A stretch of DNA of 64,000 bases from Demequina sp. NBRC 110051 (GCF_002090055.1 NZ_BBRH01000014.1:62001-126000); one strand, 5' to 3'. Positions 1 through 9,736 are shown, counted from the stretch's first letter. Program-made: numbers and translations. Notes: generated by a model not told the origin, from the letters alone.

Positions 1-526
1 CGGGAGCGAGGTCGTACTCGTGGATGTCACCCACGGACAGGACCGGGCCGCGGGTGAGGCAGTCGGTCACGACGGGCTCGAGCCCTAAGGGCTTCTTCGC
101 GGACGTGACGATGTGCTCGATGCGTCCCGCGGCACCCAGCGCCTCGAGCGCCCGGTCGATGCGGACGTTCGGGGAATTGGTGACGAGGTATCGGTCGGCG
201 TGCTCGCCCAGCGCCTCGAGGAACTCGCTCAGCCCCGCGGGCGCCTCGATGGGGGCCTCGGCGGTGGCGAGCAGCTCGCGGCTCGCGAGGTAGGCCGCGT
301 CCATCGTCGCGGCGTCCACGCCGTGCACGGCCGCCGAGGCGGCGACCGCGTGATAACCATCGCGGAAGGCCGTCGAGCCCGCCGCGATGCGGACCATGGC
401 GTCCTCGAAGTCGTCGACGATGCGGGAGTCCCCCGCGGCGTCCGCCACACACCGCGCGTACGCCCGGACCGGGCCGTCGCCCAAGGCGAGGGTGCCGTCG
501 AAGTCGAAGATGACGGTGGGGCGCAT
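1..526 (-). CDS. HAD-family phosphatase (partial, runs off the window)
   Basis: This frame is open to base 1, so the C-terminus is missing; 175 codons are present. The N-terminus reads MRPTVIFDFDGTLA, which is HAD motif I with the nucleophile Asp8 and the acid/base Asp10. A VTNSP segment in the middle matches motif II, an AKK lysine follows as motif III, and GDIHEYD near the edge matches the metal-binding motif IV. The family hydrolyses small phosphate esters; the substrate cannot be told from sequence. The ATG at 526 has a GAGGAG ribosome site six bases upstream. The gene stands alone downstream of the repeat region at 671-798, with about 190 bp of leader. Confidence 0.88.
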   Translation of the reverse strand, partial: MRPTVIFDFDGTLALGDGPVRAYARCVADAAGDSRIVDDFEDAMVRIAAGSTAFRDGYHAVAASAAVHGVDAATMDAAYLASRELLATAEAPIEAPAGLSEFLEALGEHADRYLVTNSPNVRIDRALEALGAAGRIEHIVTSAKKPLGLEPVVTDCLTRGPVLSVGDIHEYDLAP

Positions 527-670
527 GGGACTCCTCGCGGCGCTCGGGGGCCGCGCGGTCCGCGCCACTCCCCCTCGGTGGACATTGCGTCCACGCTAGC
601 GCGTCGTTGTGGACGGATTGGCCACGAACTGGTTACAAGTATGTGAAATCTTCACGGCCCCAGCCCGCGC

Positions 671-720
671 GTCCCGTCCCGTCCCGTCCCGTCCCGTCCC
701 GTCCCGTCCCGTCCCGTCCC
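671..720. repeat. Pentanucleotide microsatellite, (GTCCC)10
   Basis: Ten perfect tandem copies of GTCCC, followed directly by the palindromic element at 720-798. It sits in the 335-bp non-coding gap between the HAD start (526) and the recO stop (862). Perfect short tandem repeats of this length are prone to slipped-strand copy-number change. It lies about 145 bp upstream of the HAD start codon, so it might affect a promoter, but no promoter is evident. Apart from this repeat, the palindrome and the HAD ribosome site, I see nothing in the gap. Confidence 0.95.
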
Positions 721-798
721 GAAGTGACGGTGATCGAGCACGACACTCCGGAAACGCGCCTCATCTCGCGGCGTGTCGCCTGCATCACCGTCACTTCG
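720..798. repeat. 79-bp nested palindromic element, copy 1
   Basis: Perfect 15-bp arms (720-734 and 784-798, CGAAGTGACGGTGAT and its complement) enclose a second perfect 6-bp pair, CGACAC at 741-746 and GTGTCG at 773-778, around a 26-nt central loop. A second copy with the same total length, identical outer arms and identical inner pair but a diverged loop is at 57444-57522. Both lie 64-78 nt beyond the stop codon of a minus-strand gene (recO here, hemL there) and ahead of another minus-strand gene. The architecture suggests a REP/MITE-like mobile palindrome, a structured RNA or a bidirectional terminator; no transposase is in the window. Confidence 0.85.
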
Positions 799-861
799 TG
801 ACGCGCGCGGAGTAAAAGAACCCGAGGCGGGAGGCGCGTGGAGTGGCGTGCGTGGAGCGCG

Positions 862-1599
862 TCAGGCGCCGGTGCGGTCCACATGGGACAGGGAACGCAC
901 CTTGCGCTCAAGGTGGAACTGCGCGTACGCGGCGATCAGGCCCGCGGCGTCCTTGCGTGGGCGCTCTGCCGAGGCGTCGGCCTGCTGCCAGTCCCCGGCG
1001 AGCAGCGCCTCCAGCAGCGAGAAGGTCTCGGGCGCGGGAGCGGCGGCGCCGGGAGGGCGGCACGCCTCACACACGGCCCCTCCCCCTGCGACCGCGAAGG
1101 CACGGTGAGGCCCGGGGCGCCCGCAGGCGGCACAGTCGTCGAAACTGGGCTCGTAACCCGCGAGTGCGAGCGAGCGCAGCAGGAACGAGTCGAGCACCAG
1201 GCCCGGGTCGTGCGCGCGACGGCTGAGAGCCCCGAGCCCGCCGTGGAGCAGACGGTAGTGGTCGTACGAGGGCTCCTTCTCGTGGTCGACCAGCTTGTCG
1301 GTGGTCTCGACCATGGCGGTGGCGGCGGTGTACAGCGCGTAGTCCTCGGCGATCCGGCGGGCGTAGGGCTCCTTGGTCTCGACCTGGCTCACGATGTCGA
1401 GGCTGCGGCCCTCGTAGAGCTGCACATCGACGAGCATGAATGGCTCCATGCGCGACCCGATGCGGCTCGTGGTGCGCCGCACGCCCTTCGCAACGGCGCG
1501 CACCTTGCCGTAGCGGCGCGTGAGCATCGTGACAATGCGGTCCGCCTCACCCAGCTTGTGGGTGCGCAGGATGATCGCGTCGTCTCGGTACAGGGGCAC
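862..1599 (-). CDS. recO: DNA repair protein RecO
   Basis: 245 aa, normal length for RecO. The N-terminal OB fold (residues 1-80, [20 protein letters not shown], then the RAVAKGVRR stretch) is characteristic. A C-terminal zinc knuckle has two CxxC-type pairs (CAACG near 156 and CEAC near 181). RecO binds ssDNA and SSB and, with RecR, loads RecA at gaps during recombinational repair. In actinobacteria recO usually follows era and leuA; here an accessory cluster (1647-4598) separates it from them. Its downstream region holds palindromic element copy 1. Confidence 0.95.
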   Translation of the reverse strand: MPLYRDDAIILRTHKLGEADRIVTMLTRRYGKVRAVAKGVRRTTSRIGSRMEPFMLVDVQLYEGRSLDIVSQVETKEPYARRIAEDYALYTAATAMVETTDKLVDHEKEPSYDHYRLLHGGLGALSRRAHDPGLVLDSFLLRSLALAGYEPSFDDCAACGRPGPHRAFAVAGGGAVCEACRPPGAAAPAPETFSLLEALLAGDWQQADASAERPRKDAAGLIAAYAQFHLERKVRSLSHVDRTGA

Positions 1600-1646
1600 G
1601 CCCTATTGTCTCCCGTCTGGCGCGTCGCGCGGGGAGGCGGCCTCGA

Positions 1647-2297
1647 TCAGGCGGCAGCCGCGGCGAGCCCGTCGAGGATCATGTCGAGCCCCACATCAAA
1701 GGAAGCCCCGAAGGAGTAGCCGGGCTGCGCCACATGTTCCATGGCAAGACGGGTCATGTGGGGATAAAGCCCGGAGGTGAAGACCTCTGTCATCTGCTCG
1801 GCCACCTCGGCAAGGCCCTCACCGCCTTGGTCCGGCAGGTTGGCCTCCTCGATCGCGAAGCCATAGACGTAACTATCGAGGATGGCGTAGCCGTGCGCCA
1901 TGAGGGCGAGCGGGAGCCCGCCCCGATCAAGGGTGGCAAGCATCGCCTCATGATGCCGGAGCAACTCGGGGCCCGGAGACCTCCTCGATTCGAGCAACGG
2001 CACGGCCCAGGAATGACGCACCAACACGGCGCGCGCCGAGCGGCAGCGTGTGCGGATCGCGTCGCGCCACTCCAGCTCCTCGGGCGGGAGTTCCATCTCA
2101 CCGAACACCCGCTCCACCATCAGATCAAGAAGATCCTCCTTGCCAGCGACGTGTGTGTACATCGTCATGGGCTTGGTGCCGAGCTCTGCGGCGAGGGCTC
2201 TCATGGTGAGAGATTCGACGCCGTCACGATCCGCGAGGCCCATGGCCGCATCGACGATGCGATCCTGCGAGAGCTTCGCGCGAGTTGCGGGGGGCAT
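1647..2297 (-). CDS. TetR-family transcriptional regulator
   Basis: 216 aa from the ATG at 2297, chosen because GGAGG lies about ten bases upstream; an in-frame start at 2342 lacks such a site. The N-terminal helix-turn-helix (SLTMRALAAELGTKPMTMYTHV) is followed by a TetR_C-type ligand-binding region with a MAHGYAILDSYVYGF segment. It is the only regulator in the cluster and is read in the same direction as the 54-aa membrane ORF (2411-2575), with a 113-bp gap. I infer that it binds the four CGTACTNAGTACG palindromes at 2596-2733 and represses the divergent operons, releasing them on binding a small hydrophobic ligand. The ligand is unknown. Confidence 0.9.
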   Translation of the reverse strand: MPPATRAKLSQDRIVDAAMGLADRDGVESLTMRALAAELGTKPMTMYTHVAGKEDLLDLMVERVFGEMELPPEELEWRDAIRTRCRSARAVLVRHSWAVPLLESRRSPGPELLRHHEAMLATLDRGGLPLALMAHGYAILDSYVYGFAIEEANLPDQGGEGLAEVAEQMTEVFTSGLYPHMTRLAMEHVAQPGYSFGASFDVGLDMILDGLAAAAA

Positions 2298-2410
2298 GTG
2301 CGCATTCCTCCGTCGAGTCGAGTGAGGCGTAGGGCTGATCAAGTGTCACAGATGCGGGCTTGCGCATCGCCTATCCCGGACCGCGCGTGTCTCGCCGGCA
2401 TGGCATCCCG

Positions 2411-2575
2411 TCAGTACGTGGCCGACGACATTTGGGCGATGCCGTACCCGAGGAGCGCGACCATGGCGCCCGAACTCACCATCAGCATGGACAGGATCGC
2501 CGGGATCGCATACCAGGGGTACTCCTTCTTTACTGGCTTGCTGGCGGGGTTCGCGGTGGACTCCTGGTGGGTCAT
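2411..2575 (-). CDS. Small single-pass membrane protein (54 aa)
   Basis: ATG at 2575 to TGA at 2411, 54 codons. The start has a GGAG site about eight bases upstream. The N-terminal 20 residues are polar and basic (SKPVKKEYPW), followed by a hydrophobic helix at about 22-48 (AIPAILSMLMVSSGAMVALL) and a short tail. No family is recognised. Its 5' end abuts the first of four palindromic operators, and it precedes the TetR gene on the same strand, so it is probably the first gene of the regulator's operon. Position, ribosome site and membrane-protein composition support it as a real gene. Confidence 0.7.
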   Translation of the reverse strand: MTHQESTANPASKPVKKEYPWYAIPAILSMLMVSSGAMVALLGYGIAQMSSATY

Positions 2576-2595
2576 GATCTTCTCCTACGGATTGT

Positions 2596-2733
2596 CGTAC
2601 TTAGTACGCTTCCGAGCGTACGCCGTACTTAGTACGCAGTCAATGCCCCAGGTAAAGAGTCATGCTTGTCGCGAGCGTTTGCGCGTCGTACTTAGTACGT
2701 CTACGCTCGGATGCAGCAGGCGTACTAAGTACG
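2596..2733. promoter_or_regulatory. Four copies of a 13-bp palindromic operator, CGTACTNAGTACG
   Basis: Perfect odd-length palindromes at 2596-2608, 2624-2636, 2687-2699 (centre T) and 2721-2733 (centre A). The first two lie just upstream of the 54-aa membrane ORF on the minus strand, and the last two just upstream of the MDR oxidoreductase on the plus strand. Spacing within the pairs is 28 and 34 bp centre to centre. Paired sites in a divergent promoter region beside a TetR gene are the standard arrangement for a TetR operator; assignment to this TetR is inference. Confidence 0.85.
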
Positions 2734-2761
2734 AACACCGCTCATCCTCGGGAGGGACACC

Positions 2762-3808
2762 ATGACCGCACACCACAGCACCACCACCGCAGCCACCGGC
2801 TCTGCCTCCGAGCACCCCGCGACGATGGCCGCGGCGGTCCAGCGTCACTACGCCGCACCGGAAGAGATCCACCTCGACAGCGTGGCCGTACCGCAGCCGG
2901 GCAAGGGCGAGGTACTCATCGAAGTTCACGCCGCTGGCGTCGATCGGGGTGTGTGGCACCTCGCCACGGGTCGCCCGTTCGTGATCCGCGCACTCGGGTT
3001 CGGCCTGCGTCGGCCCAAGCAGCCCGTGATGGGGTCCGACGTGGCCGGCGTCGTGACCGCCGTCGGCCCCGACGTCGACGCCTTTGAGGTGGGCGATGAG
3101 GCGTTCGGCACCGCAGACGGTTCCTATGCCCAGTTCGCGATCGCTCGAGCCGACAGGCTCGCGCACAAGCCCTCTGGACTCTCGATGGTCGACGCCGCCG
3201 CGATGCCGGTGTCGGCCGTTACCGCGATGGAGGCCGTCCACGATGCGGCCCGCGTCGAGGCCGGGCAACGCGTCCTTGTACTGGGCGCGTCGGGAGGGGT
3301 CGGCTCGTTCGCCGTACAGCTCGCTGTGGCCGCCGGAGCCCACGTCACCGGCGTGGCGAGCGAGGCAAAGGCGGCACTCGTGACCGCGCTGGGAGCCGAG
3401 CGCTCGATCGACTATCGCACCACCGACGTCACGGAGCTCGACGAGAGCTTCGACGTGATCATCGACGCCGGGAGTCTCACTTCGCTGCGCCGCCTGCGGC
3501 GCGTCCTCTCCCCCACGGGCGCGCTCGTCGTTGTCGGCGGCGAAGGCGGTGGCTCGCTCATCGGAGGCTCCGGCCGCGCACTCGTCGCCCCGCTGGTCTC
3601 GCTTTTCACCGGGCAGCGCCTCCTGGGCCTCATGTCAGCCACCACCGCTGCACACCTCGAGCGTCTCTCGGCGCTGGTGCAGGCCGGCGTGGTCCGGGCC
3701 GCGGTCGACAGCACCTACCCACTCGATGCCGCCGGCCAAGCCGTCACCGATCTGGCCGCGGGCCGTGTCGCGGGGAAGGCCGTAGTCACCATCCGCAACC
3801 GCGATTAA
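2762..3808 (+). CDS. NAD(P)-dependent medium-chain oxidoreductase, quinone-reductase-like
   Basis: 348 aa, zinc-independent MDR superfamily. The GroES-like domain (about 25-150) has GSDVAGVV at 91-98. The Rossmann nucleotide motif GASGGVGSFA is at 175-184, and the C-terminal KAVVTI strand is typical of the quinone oxidoreductase branch. No structural or catalytic zinc cysteines are seen. These enzymes reduce quinones or reactive enals with NADPH. The ATG has GGGAGGG just upstream; the first 20 residues (Thr/Ser-rich) may be extra, with Met22 as an alternative start. It is the first gene of the plus-strand arm controlled by the 13-bp palindromes and is followed 43 bp later by the DUF4386 gene, so it probably serves in an inducible detoxification response. 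Confidence 0.9.
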   Translation: MTAHHSTTTAATGSASEHPATMAAAVQRHYAAPEEIHLDSVAVPQPGKGEVLIEVHAAGVDRGVWHLATGRPFVIRALGFGLRRPKQPVMGSDVAGVVTAVGPDVDAFEVGDEAFGTADGSYAQFAIARADRLAHKPSGLSMVDAAAMPVSAVTAMEAVHDAARVEAGQRVLVLGASGGVGSFAVQLAVAAGAHVTGVASEAKAALVTALGAERSIDYRTTDVTELDESFDVIIDAGSLTSLRRLRRVLSPTGALVVVGGEGGGSLIGGSGRALVAPLVSLFTGQRLLGLMSATTAAHLERLSALVQAGVVRAAVDSTYPLDAAGQAVTDLAAGRVAGKAVVTIRNRD

Positions 3809-3851
3809 TTACCCCTACCCCACACCGACCCAGCAGTCAGGAACGCACTCC

Positions 3852-4598
3852 ATGAACACCCGCCATGACCTCGCTCCCGCCACCGCCGCGCGCCTTGCCG
3901 GCGTGGGGTACATCGCCATCGTGTTCCTCGCGATGGGCGCGAACTTCCTCGTCCGCAATGAGTTGGTCGTGCTCGACGACCCCGCGGCCACCATGCGCAA
4001 CATCGCCGAGAACGAGACCACCTTCCGGCTCGGCATCGCTGGATTCTGCGCGATCGCCATGATTGACATCTTCATCGCATGGGCGCTCCACGTCCTCTTG
4101 CGTGTCACTGGTGAGCGCCGCTCACTTCTGGCCGCGTGGCTACGCCTCGCCTATACCGTGGCCTTCATCCCGGGTATCGCCTTCATGTACCTGGCGCTTC
4201 AGCTCTCTGTGGGAGGCGACCTGCTCGCAGGGCTCGAGGTGAGCCAACGGGAGGCGCTCACGGGGCTCGCCATGGAGGCCTTCGACATTGCCTGGCTGCT
4301 CGCGCTGGTCGCGTTCGGGCTTCACCTCACCGTGGTGGGACGCATCATCTTTGCCTCACGCATCGGCCCTCGCGCCCTCGGTGTCGGCCTCGTCATCGCG
4401 GGTATCGCCTACATCGCCGACACCTTCGCGCACGCCCTCCTCGCCAACTATGCCGAATTCGCCGGCGCGTTTCTCGCCGTCGTGGCCACCGCCTCGATCG
4501 TCACCGAGGTGTGGTTCATGGTCTGGCTGCTGGTGCGCGCCCCGCGCGCCGTGGGGGCGTTCCCCCGTGCCGAGCGGCCAACTCTCGCCACCGCCTAG
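3852..4598 (+). CDS. DUF4386 family integral membrane protein
   Basis: 248 aa with about six hydrophobic helices (roughly 14-34, 58-80, 95-120, 145-170, 178-200, 208-232). The NELVVLDDPAATMRNI loop after helix 1 and the RLAYTVAF segment match the DUF4386 family, whose biochemical role is unknown. It is probably co-transcribed with the MDR oxidoreductase and is thus under the 13-bp operators. An AGGAA ribosome site precedes the ATG. It ends 75 bp from the convergent GNAT gene. Confidence 0.85.
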   Translation: MNTRHDLAPATAARLAGVGYIAIVFLAMGANFLVRNELVVLDDPAATMRNIAENETTFRLGIAGFCAIAMIDIFIAWALHVLLRVTGERRSLLAAWLRLAYTVAFIPGIAFMYLALQLSVGGDLLAGLEVSQREALTGLAMEAFDIAWLLALVAFGLHLTVVGRIIFASRIGPRALGVGLVIAGIAYIADTFAHALLANYAEFAGAFLAVVATASIVTEVWFMVWLLVRAPRAVGAFPRAERPTLATA

Positions 4599-4673
4599 CG
4601 GTCACGGAACCAGAGACTCGGGTCACCTCAACGGCGGTCCGGGGCTCTGTGGCGTCACTGGCGTGACCGACCT

Positions 4674-5096
4674 TTACTCGCCGATGACGCGCCCCAGGTT
4701 GAACGCGTCGAATTCCTCGAAGCCGACGGCGTCGTAGACCGCCAGGACGTCCTCGTTGGAGCGACGCACCTGCAGGTTGACCTTGACGCACCCGAGGATC
4801 TCGAGTTCGGCGATCGCGCGCTCGACGAGCATCCTGGCGATGCCCTCGCGGCGACGTTCGGGGTCCACGCCCAGGTGATAGAGCCAGCCTCGGTAGCCGT
4901 CATAGCCACCGAGGAGCGCGCCCACCACGGTGTCGCCGTCCGTCGCCACCCAGAACAGGTCGGGGTCGCGTGCGAGCTTACGTTCGATGACTCCCCGCGG
5001 CTCGTTGCGCGCGGGGTCGTCCGGGAAGCACGCCTCCCACAGCGCTACCACAGCGTCCGTGTCACGGGGGGCGAAGCGTCTGACGCGGGCGGGCAT
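4674..5096 (-). CDS. GNAT-family acetyltransferase (YpeA-like)
   Basis: 140 aa, a complete GNAT fold. The acetyl-CoA loop motif is VDPERRREGIARML (R/Q-x-x-G-x-A type). The C-terminal VRRSNEDVLAVYDAVGFEEF is the classical end of the fold and resembles the YpeA/RimI-like branch. The acceptor substrate is unknown. The ATG lies one base beyond the stop of the upstream lipoprotein gene, so leuA, lipoprotein and GNAT form an operon. Confidence 0.88.
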   Translation of the reverse strand: MPARVRRFAPRDTDAVVALWEACFPDDPARNEPRGVIERKLARDPDLFWVATDGDTVVGALLGGYDGYRGWLYHLGVDPERRREGIARMLVERAIAELEILGCVKVNLQVRRSNEDVLAVYDAVGFEEFDAFNLGRVIGE

Positions 5097-5097
5097 G

Positions 5098-7433
<2,336 letters not shown>

Positions 7434-7452
7434 TCAGCCGGCGCACGAAACT

Positions 7453-7492
7453 CCGCGACGAGGATCCGGCCTGGGTCTAGGCCTCGTCGCGG
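7453..7492 (-). promoter_or_regulatory. leuA leader hairpin, putative attenuator
   Basis: Perfect 10-bp arms CCGCGACGAG (7453-7462) and CTCGTCGCGG (7483-7492), with an additional GGCC/GGCC pair inside. In the transcript the 5' arm lies within the end of the 14-codon leader ORF, right after its three consecutive leucine codons. A ribosome stalled on those codons would cover the 5' arm and prevent the hairpin, which fits ribosome-mediated attenuation. No U-run follows the 3' arm, so the effect could be on translation or an alternative pairing rather than simple termination. Confidence 0.65.
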
Positions 7493-7521
7493 CAGCGAAG
7501 GAGCAGCGAGCGTGCACGCAT
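7477..7521 (-). CDS. leuL: leuA leader peptide, MRARSLLLRCRDEA
   Basis: Fourteen codons from ATG at 7521 to TAG at 7477, with three successive Leu codons (CTG CTC CTT at positions 6-8), upstream of leuA on the same strand. The TATGGT at 7533-7528 ends seven bases before the ATG, so the message is probably leaderless, as is frequent in actinobacteria. Leader peptides of this kind at leuA have been predicted by comparative analyses in actinobacteria; the role here is inferred from position, Leu codons and the overlapping hairpin. Confidence 0.65.
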   Translation of the reverse strand: MRARSLLLRCRDEA

Positions 7522-7527
7522 AGATTC

Positions 7528-7556
7528 ACCATAGCGGACGGCCGATGCGTCAGTCA
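7528..7556 (-). promoter_or_regulatory. Candidate leuA promoter
   Basis: On the minus strand a TGACTG hexamer (7556-7551) is separated by 17 bases from TATGGT (7533-7528). The predicted start of transcription coincides with the A of the leader-peptide ATG at 7521. The spacer contains one copy of the over-represented 9-mer GGCCGATGC. Sequence match to sigma-70-type consensus is moderate. Confidence 0.45.
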
Positions 7557-7578
7557 CCATGCCGCCGCGAGGCGGCGG

Positions 7579-8487
7579 CTAGAACCCCAGGCGCCCCAGC
7601 TGCTTAGGGTCCCGCTGCCAGTCCTTCGCCACCTTGACGTGCAGGTCCAAGTACACACGCCGCCCAAGCAGGCGCTCGATGCCGGCGCGCGCGGTCGCCC
7701 CGACCTCCTTGAGGCGCGATCCCCCGCGGCCGATGATGATGCCCTTTTGGGACTCGCGCTCCACGAACAGGTGCGCACGAATCTCCAACACGTCGCGGTG
7801 CGCGTCCTCGGAGCCCGGCTCCACCATCTCCTCGATCACCACGGCGATCGAGTGGGGCAGCTCGTCGCGCACTCCCTCGAGCGCGGCCTCGCGGATGAGC
7901 TCCGCAATGCGCACGTCCTCGGGCTCATCCGTGACGTGACCCTCGGGATACAGCGCCGGCCCCGCAGGCAGGTGCTGGACGAGCACGTCGACCAGGGTGT
8001 CGATCTGGATGTCCTTGACCGAGGACACGGGCACGATGTCCGCCCACTCCCCCAGCTGAGACACGGCCAAGAGATGCTCCGCAACGCGCTCGCGCGACAC
8101 CGCGTCGACCTTGGTGACGATGGCGACGACGGGAGCCTTGGCATCGGCCAGCTCGCGGGCGATCCATTTGTCGCCCGGCCCCACCTTCTCGTCGGCGGGG
8201 AGGCAAAATCCGATCACGTCGACCTCCGCGAAAGTCTCGCGCACCAGGTCGTTGAGGCGTTCGCCCAGCAACGTGCGGGGGCGGTGAAGCCCCGGCGTGT
8301 CGACCACGACCAGTTGAGCGTCCTCTCGGGTCAGCACGCCGCGAATCGCGCGCCGCGTGGTCTGGGGCCGGGACGACATGATCGCGACCTTTTCCCCCAC
8401 CAGGGCGTTCATCAGCGTCGACTTGCCCACATTGGGCCGGCCCACAAAACATGCGAATCCGCTGCGGTGCGTCACGGTGTCAGTCAT
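7579..8487 (-). CDS. era: GTPase Era
   Basis: 302 aa. G1 is GRPNVGKST, the switch region SSRPQTTR, G3 DTPGLHRPR, G4 TKVD, and a C-terminal KH domain with GIIIGRGGSRLKEVG. Era binds the 3' end of 16S rRNA and checks 30S assembly. It overlaps the upstream CorC-type gene by 8 nt and sits near ybeY and phoH, all linked to rRNA maturation, in the order usual for actinobacteria. Confidence 0.97.
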   Translation of the reverse strand: MTDTVTHRSGFACFVGRPNVGKSTLMNALVGEKVAIMSSRPQTTRRAIRGVLTREDAQLVVVDTPGLHRPRTLLGERLNDLVRETFAEVDVIGFCLPADEKVGPGDKWIARELADAKAPVVAIVTKVDAVSRERVAEHLLAVSQLGEWADIVPVSSVKDIQIDTLVDVLVQHLPAGPALYPEGHVTDEPEDVRIAELIREAALEGVRDELPHSIAVVIEEMVEPGSEDAHRDVLEIRAHLFVERESQKGIIIGRGGSRLKEVGATARAGIERLLGRRVYLDLHVKVAKDWQRDPKQLGRLGF

Positions 8488-9736
8488 CCTCGTCCTCCTT
8501 CGGTGCGGCCTCGACGATCACCGAGGTGAGCCGTCGCCGCCTGCCCTCGACCCTGTCGGCCGTGAGCGTTACTCCATGAATGGTGCCCCGTGCGCCGCGA
8601 ATCGGCACCTTGCCAATGGCCTTCGCCAACAGCCCCGCGGCGGTCTCGACGTCATCGTCGTCGATCTCGAGCTCGAACAGCTCGCCCAACTCGTCGAGCG
8701 GGAACCGCGCCGGGACGCGGAATCGCCCCTCACCCAGAGACTCGACGTCGGGCGCCAGGCGGTCGTGCTCGTCGACCACCTCGCCCACAATCTCCTCGAG
8801 AGCGTCCTCGATCGTCACGAGTCCGGCCACGCCGCCGTACTCGTCGACGACGATCGCCATGTGGAACACCTCGGACTGCATACGTCGCAGCAGGTCGTCC
8901 ACCGGCACGGACTCGGGCACGAACTCTGGCTCGCGCATGAAATCGTCGACCGGTAACTCCAAGCCGCGCGAGTCATCCCAGGTGCGCTCCACGACGTCTT
9001 TGAGGTAGATCACACCCACGGTGTCGTCGACGCCGTCGCCGATCACGGGCACGCGCGAGAATCCCGAGCGCAGGAACAGCACCATCGCCTTGCGCGCGGG
9101 GGTGCCGGCCGCGATGGTGATCATGTCGGTGCGTGGCACCATCACCTCGCGCGTGAGGGTGTCGCCGAGCGAGACGACGGAGCGCAGCAGCTCCGCGTCC
9201 TCCTCTTCAAGCGCGTCCTGGGCCTGCTCGACGAGGTCCTCGGGCTCGGCCAGGGGCGGCGCCTGCAGTGCGGGCACCACGTGGCGCACCGGCGTGGTGA
9301 GACGAATGGACAGCCACGCGAGCGGCGCGAGCACGCGCACGGTCCCCAGGGGTTGGCCGCGCCCGATCTGGCGCGGCAGCGCGCGCACCAGCACGAGCGA
9401 CAGGAATGCCGCGATCGCCGCGGCCAGGAGGGCGACGACAAAAACCGACCACCGCATCGGCGCCACGAGATCAGCCACGATCAAGGTGACGCCCACCAGG
9501 CCCACCGCCTCGAACGTCGCGTACGCGACGGAGGTGGCGGCGTCGGTCTGGGCGGCCGCGGCGGCCAGGCGGGCCGATGCCGTGGGTCGCCCGTCGGGGC
9601 GCCTCCCCTGGGCGAGCTCGCGCTCCTGCGCGTGTGGGAGTTGCTCGAACGCCGCGACCACGGCGTGCAGGATCGCCGCTCCCACCAGGCTCGTCCCGGC
9701 GATGAGCGCGAGGACGAGCAGCTGCGTCCCTGTCAC
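8480..9736 (-). CDS. CBS-domain membrane protein, CorC/HlyC (hemolysin C) family
   Basis: 418 aa. Three hydrophobic segments lie in the first 170 residues (1-30, 68-90, 97-118), followed by two CBS domains (about 195-315; MVPRTDMITI, VPVIGDG, VVDEYGGVAGLVTIEDALEEIVGE) and a CorC_HlyC domain (about 330-405). The family is implicated in magnesium/cobalt efflux or homeostasis. The order ybeY-corC-era is widely conserved. The N-terminal membrane part is shorter than a full DUF21/CNNM domain, so it may be a divergent version. Confidence 0.9.
   Translation of the reverse strand: MTGTQLLVLALIAGTSLVGAAILHAVVAAFEQLPHAQERELAQGRRPDGRPTASARLAAAAAQTDAATSVAYATFEAVGLVGVTLIVADLVAPMRWSVFVVALLAAAIAAFLSLVLVRALPRQIGRGQPLGTVRVLAPLAWLSIRLTTPVRHVVPALQAPPLAEPEDLVEQAQDALEEEDAELLRSVVSLGDTLTREVMVPRTDMITIAAGTPARKAMVLFLRSGFSRVPVIGDGVDDTVGVIYLKDVVERTWDDSRGLELPVDDFMREPEFVPESVPVDDLLRRMQSEVFHMAIVVDEYGGVAGLVTIEDALEEIVGEVVDEHDRLAPDVESLGEGRFRVPARFPLDELGELFELEIDDDDVETAAGLLAKAIGKVPIRGARGTIHGVTLTADRVEGRRRRLTSVIVEAAPKEDEDD

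Noticed and set aside
671..720. Possible CRISPR-type array
   Set aside because: The pentamers are directly tandem with no spacers and no cas genes are nearby.
4599..4673. Terminator between the convergent DUF4386 and GNAT genes
   Set aside because: Only a 5-bp GTCAC/GTGAC hairpin and a distant GGTCACG/CGTGACC pair are seen, too weak to call.
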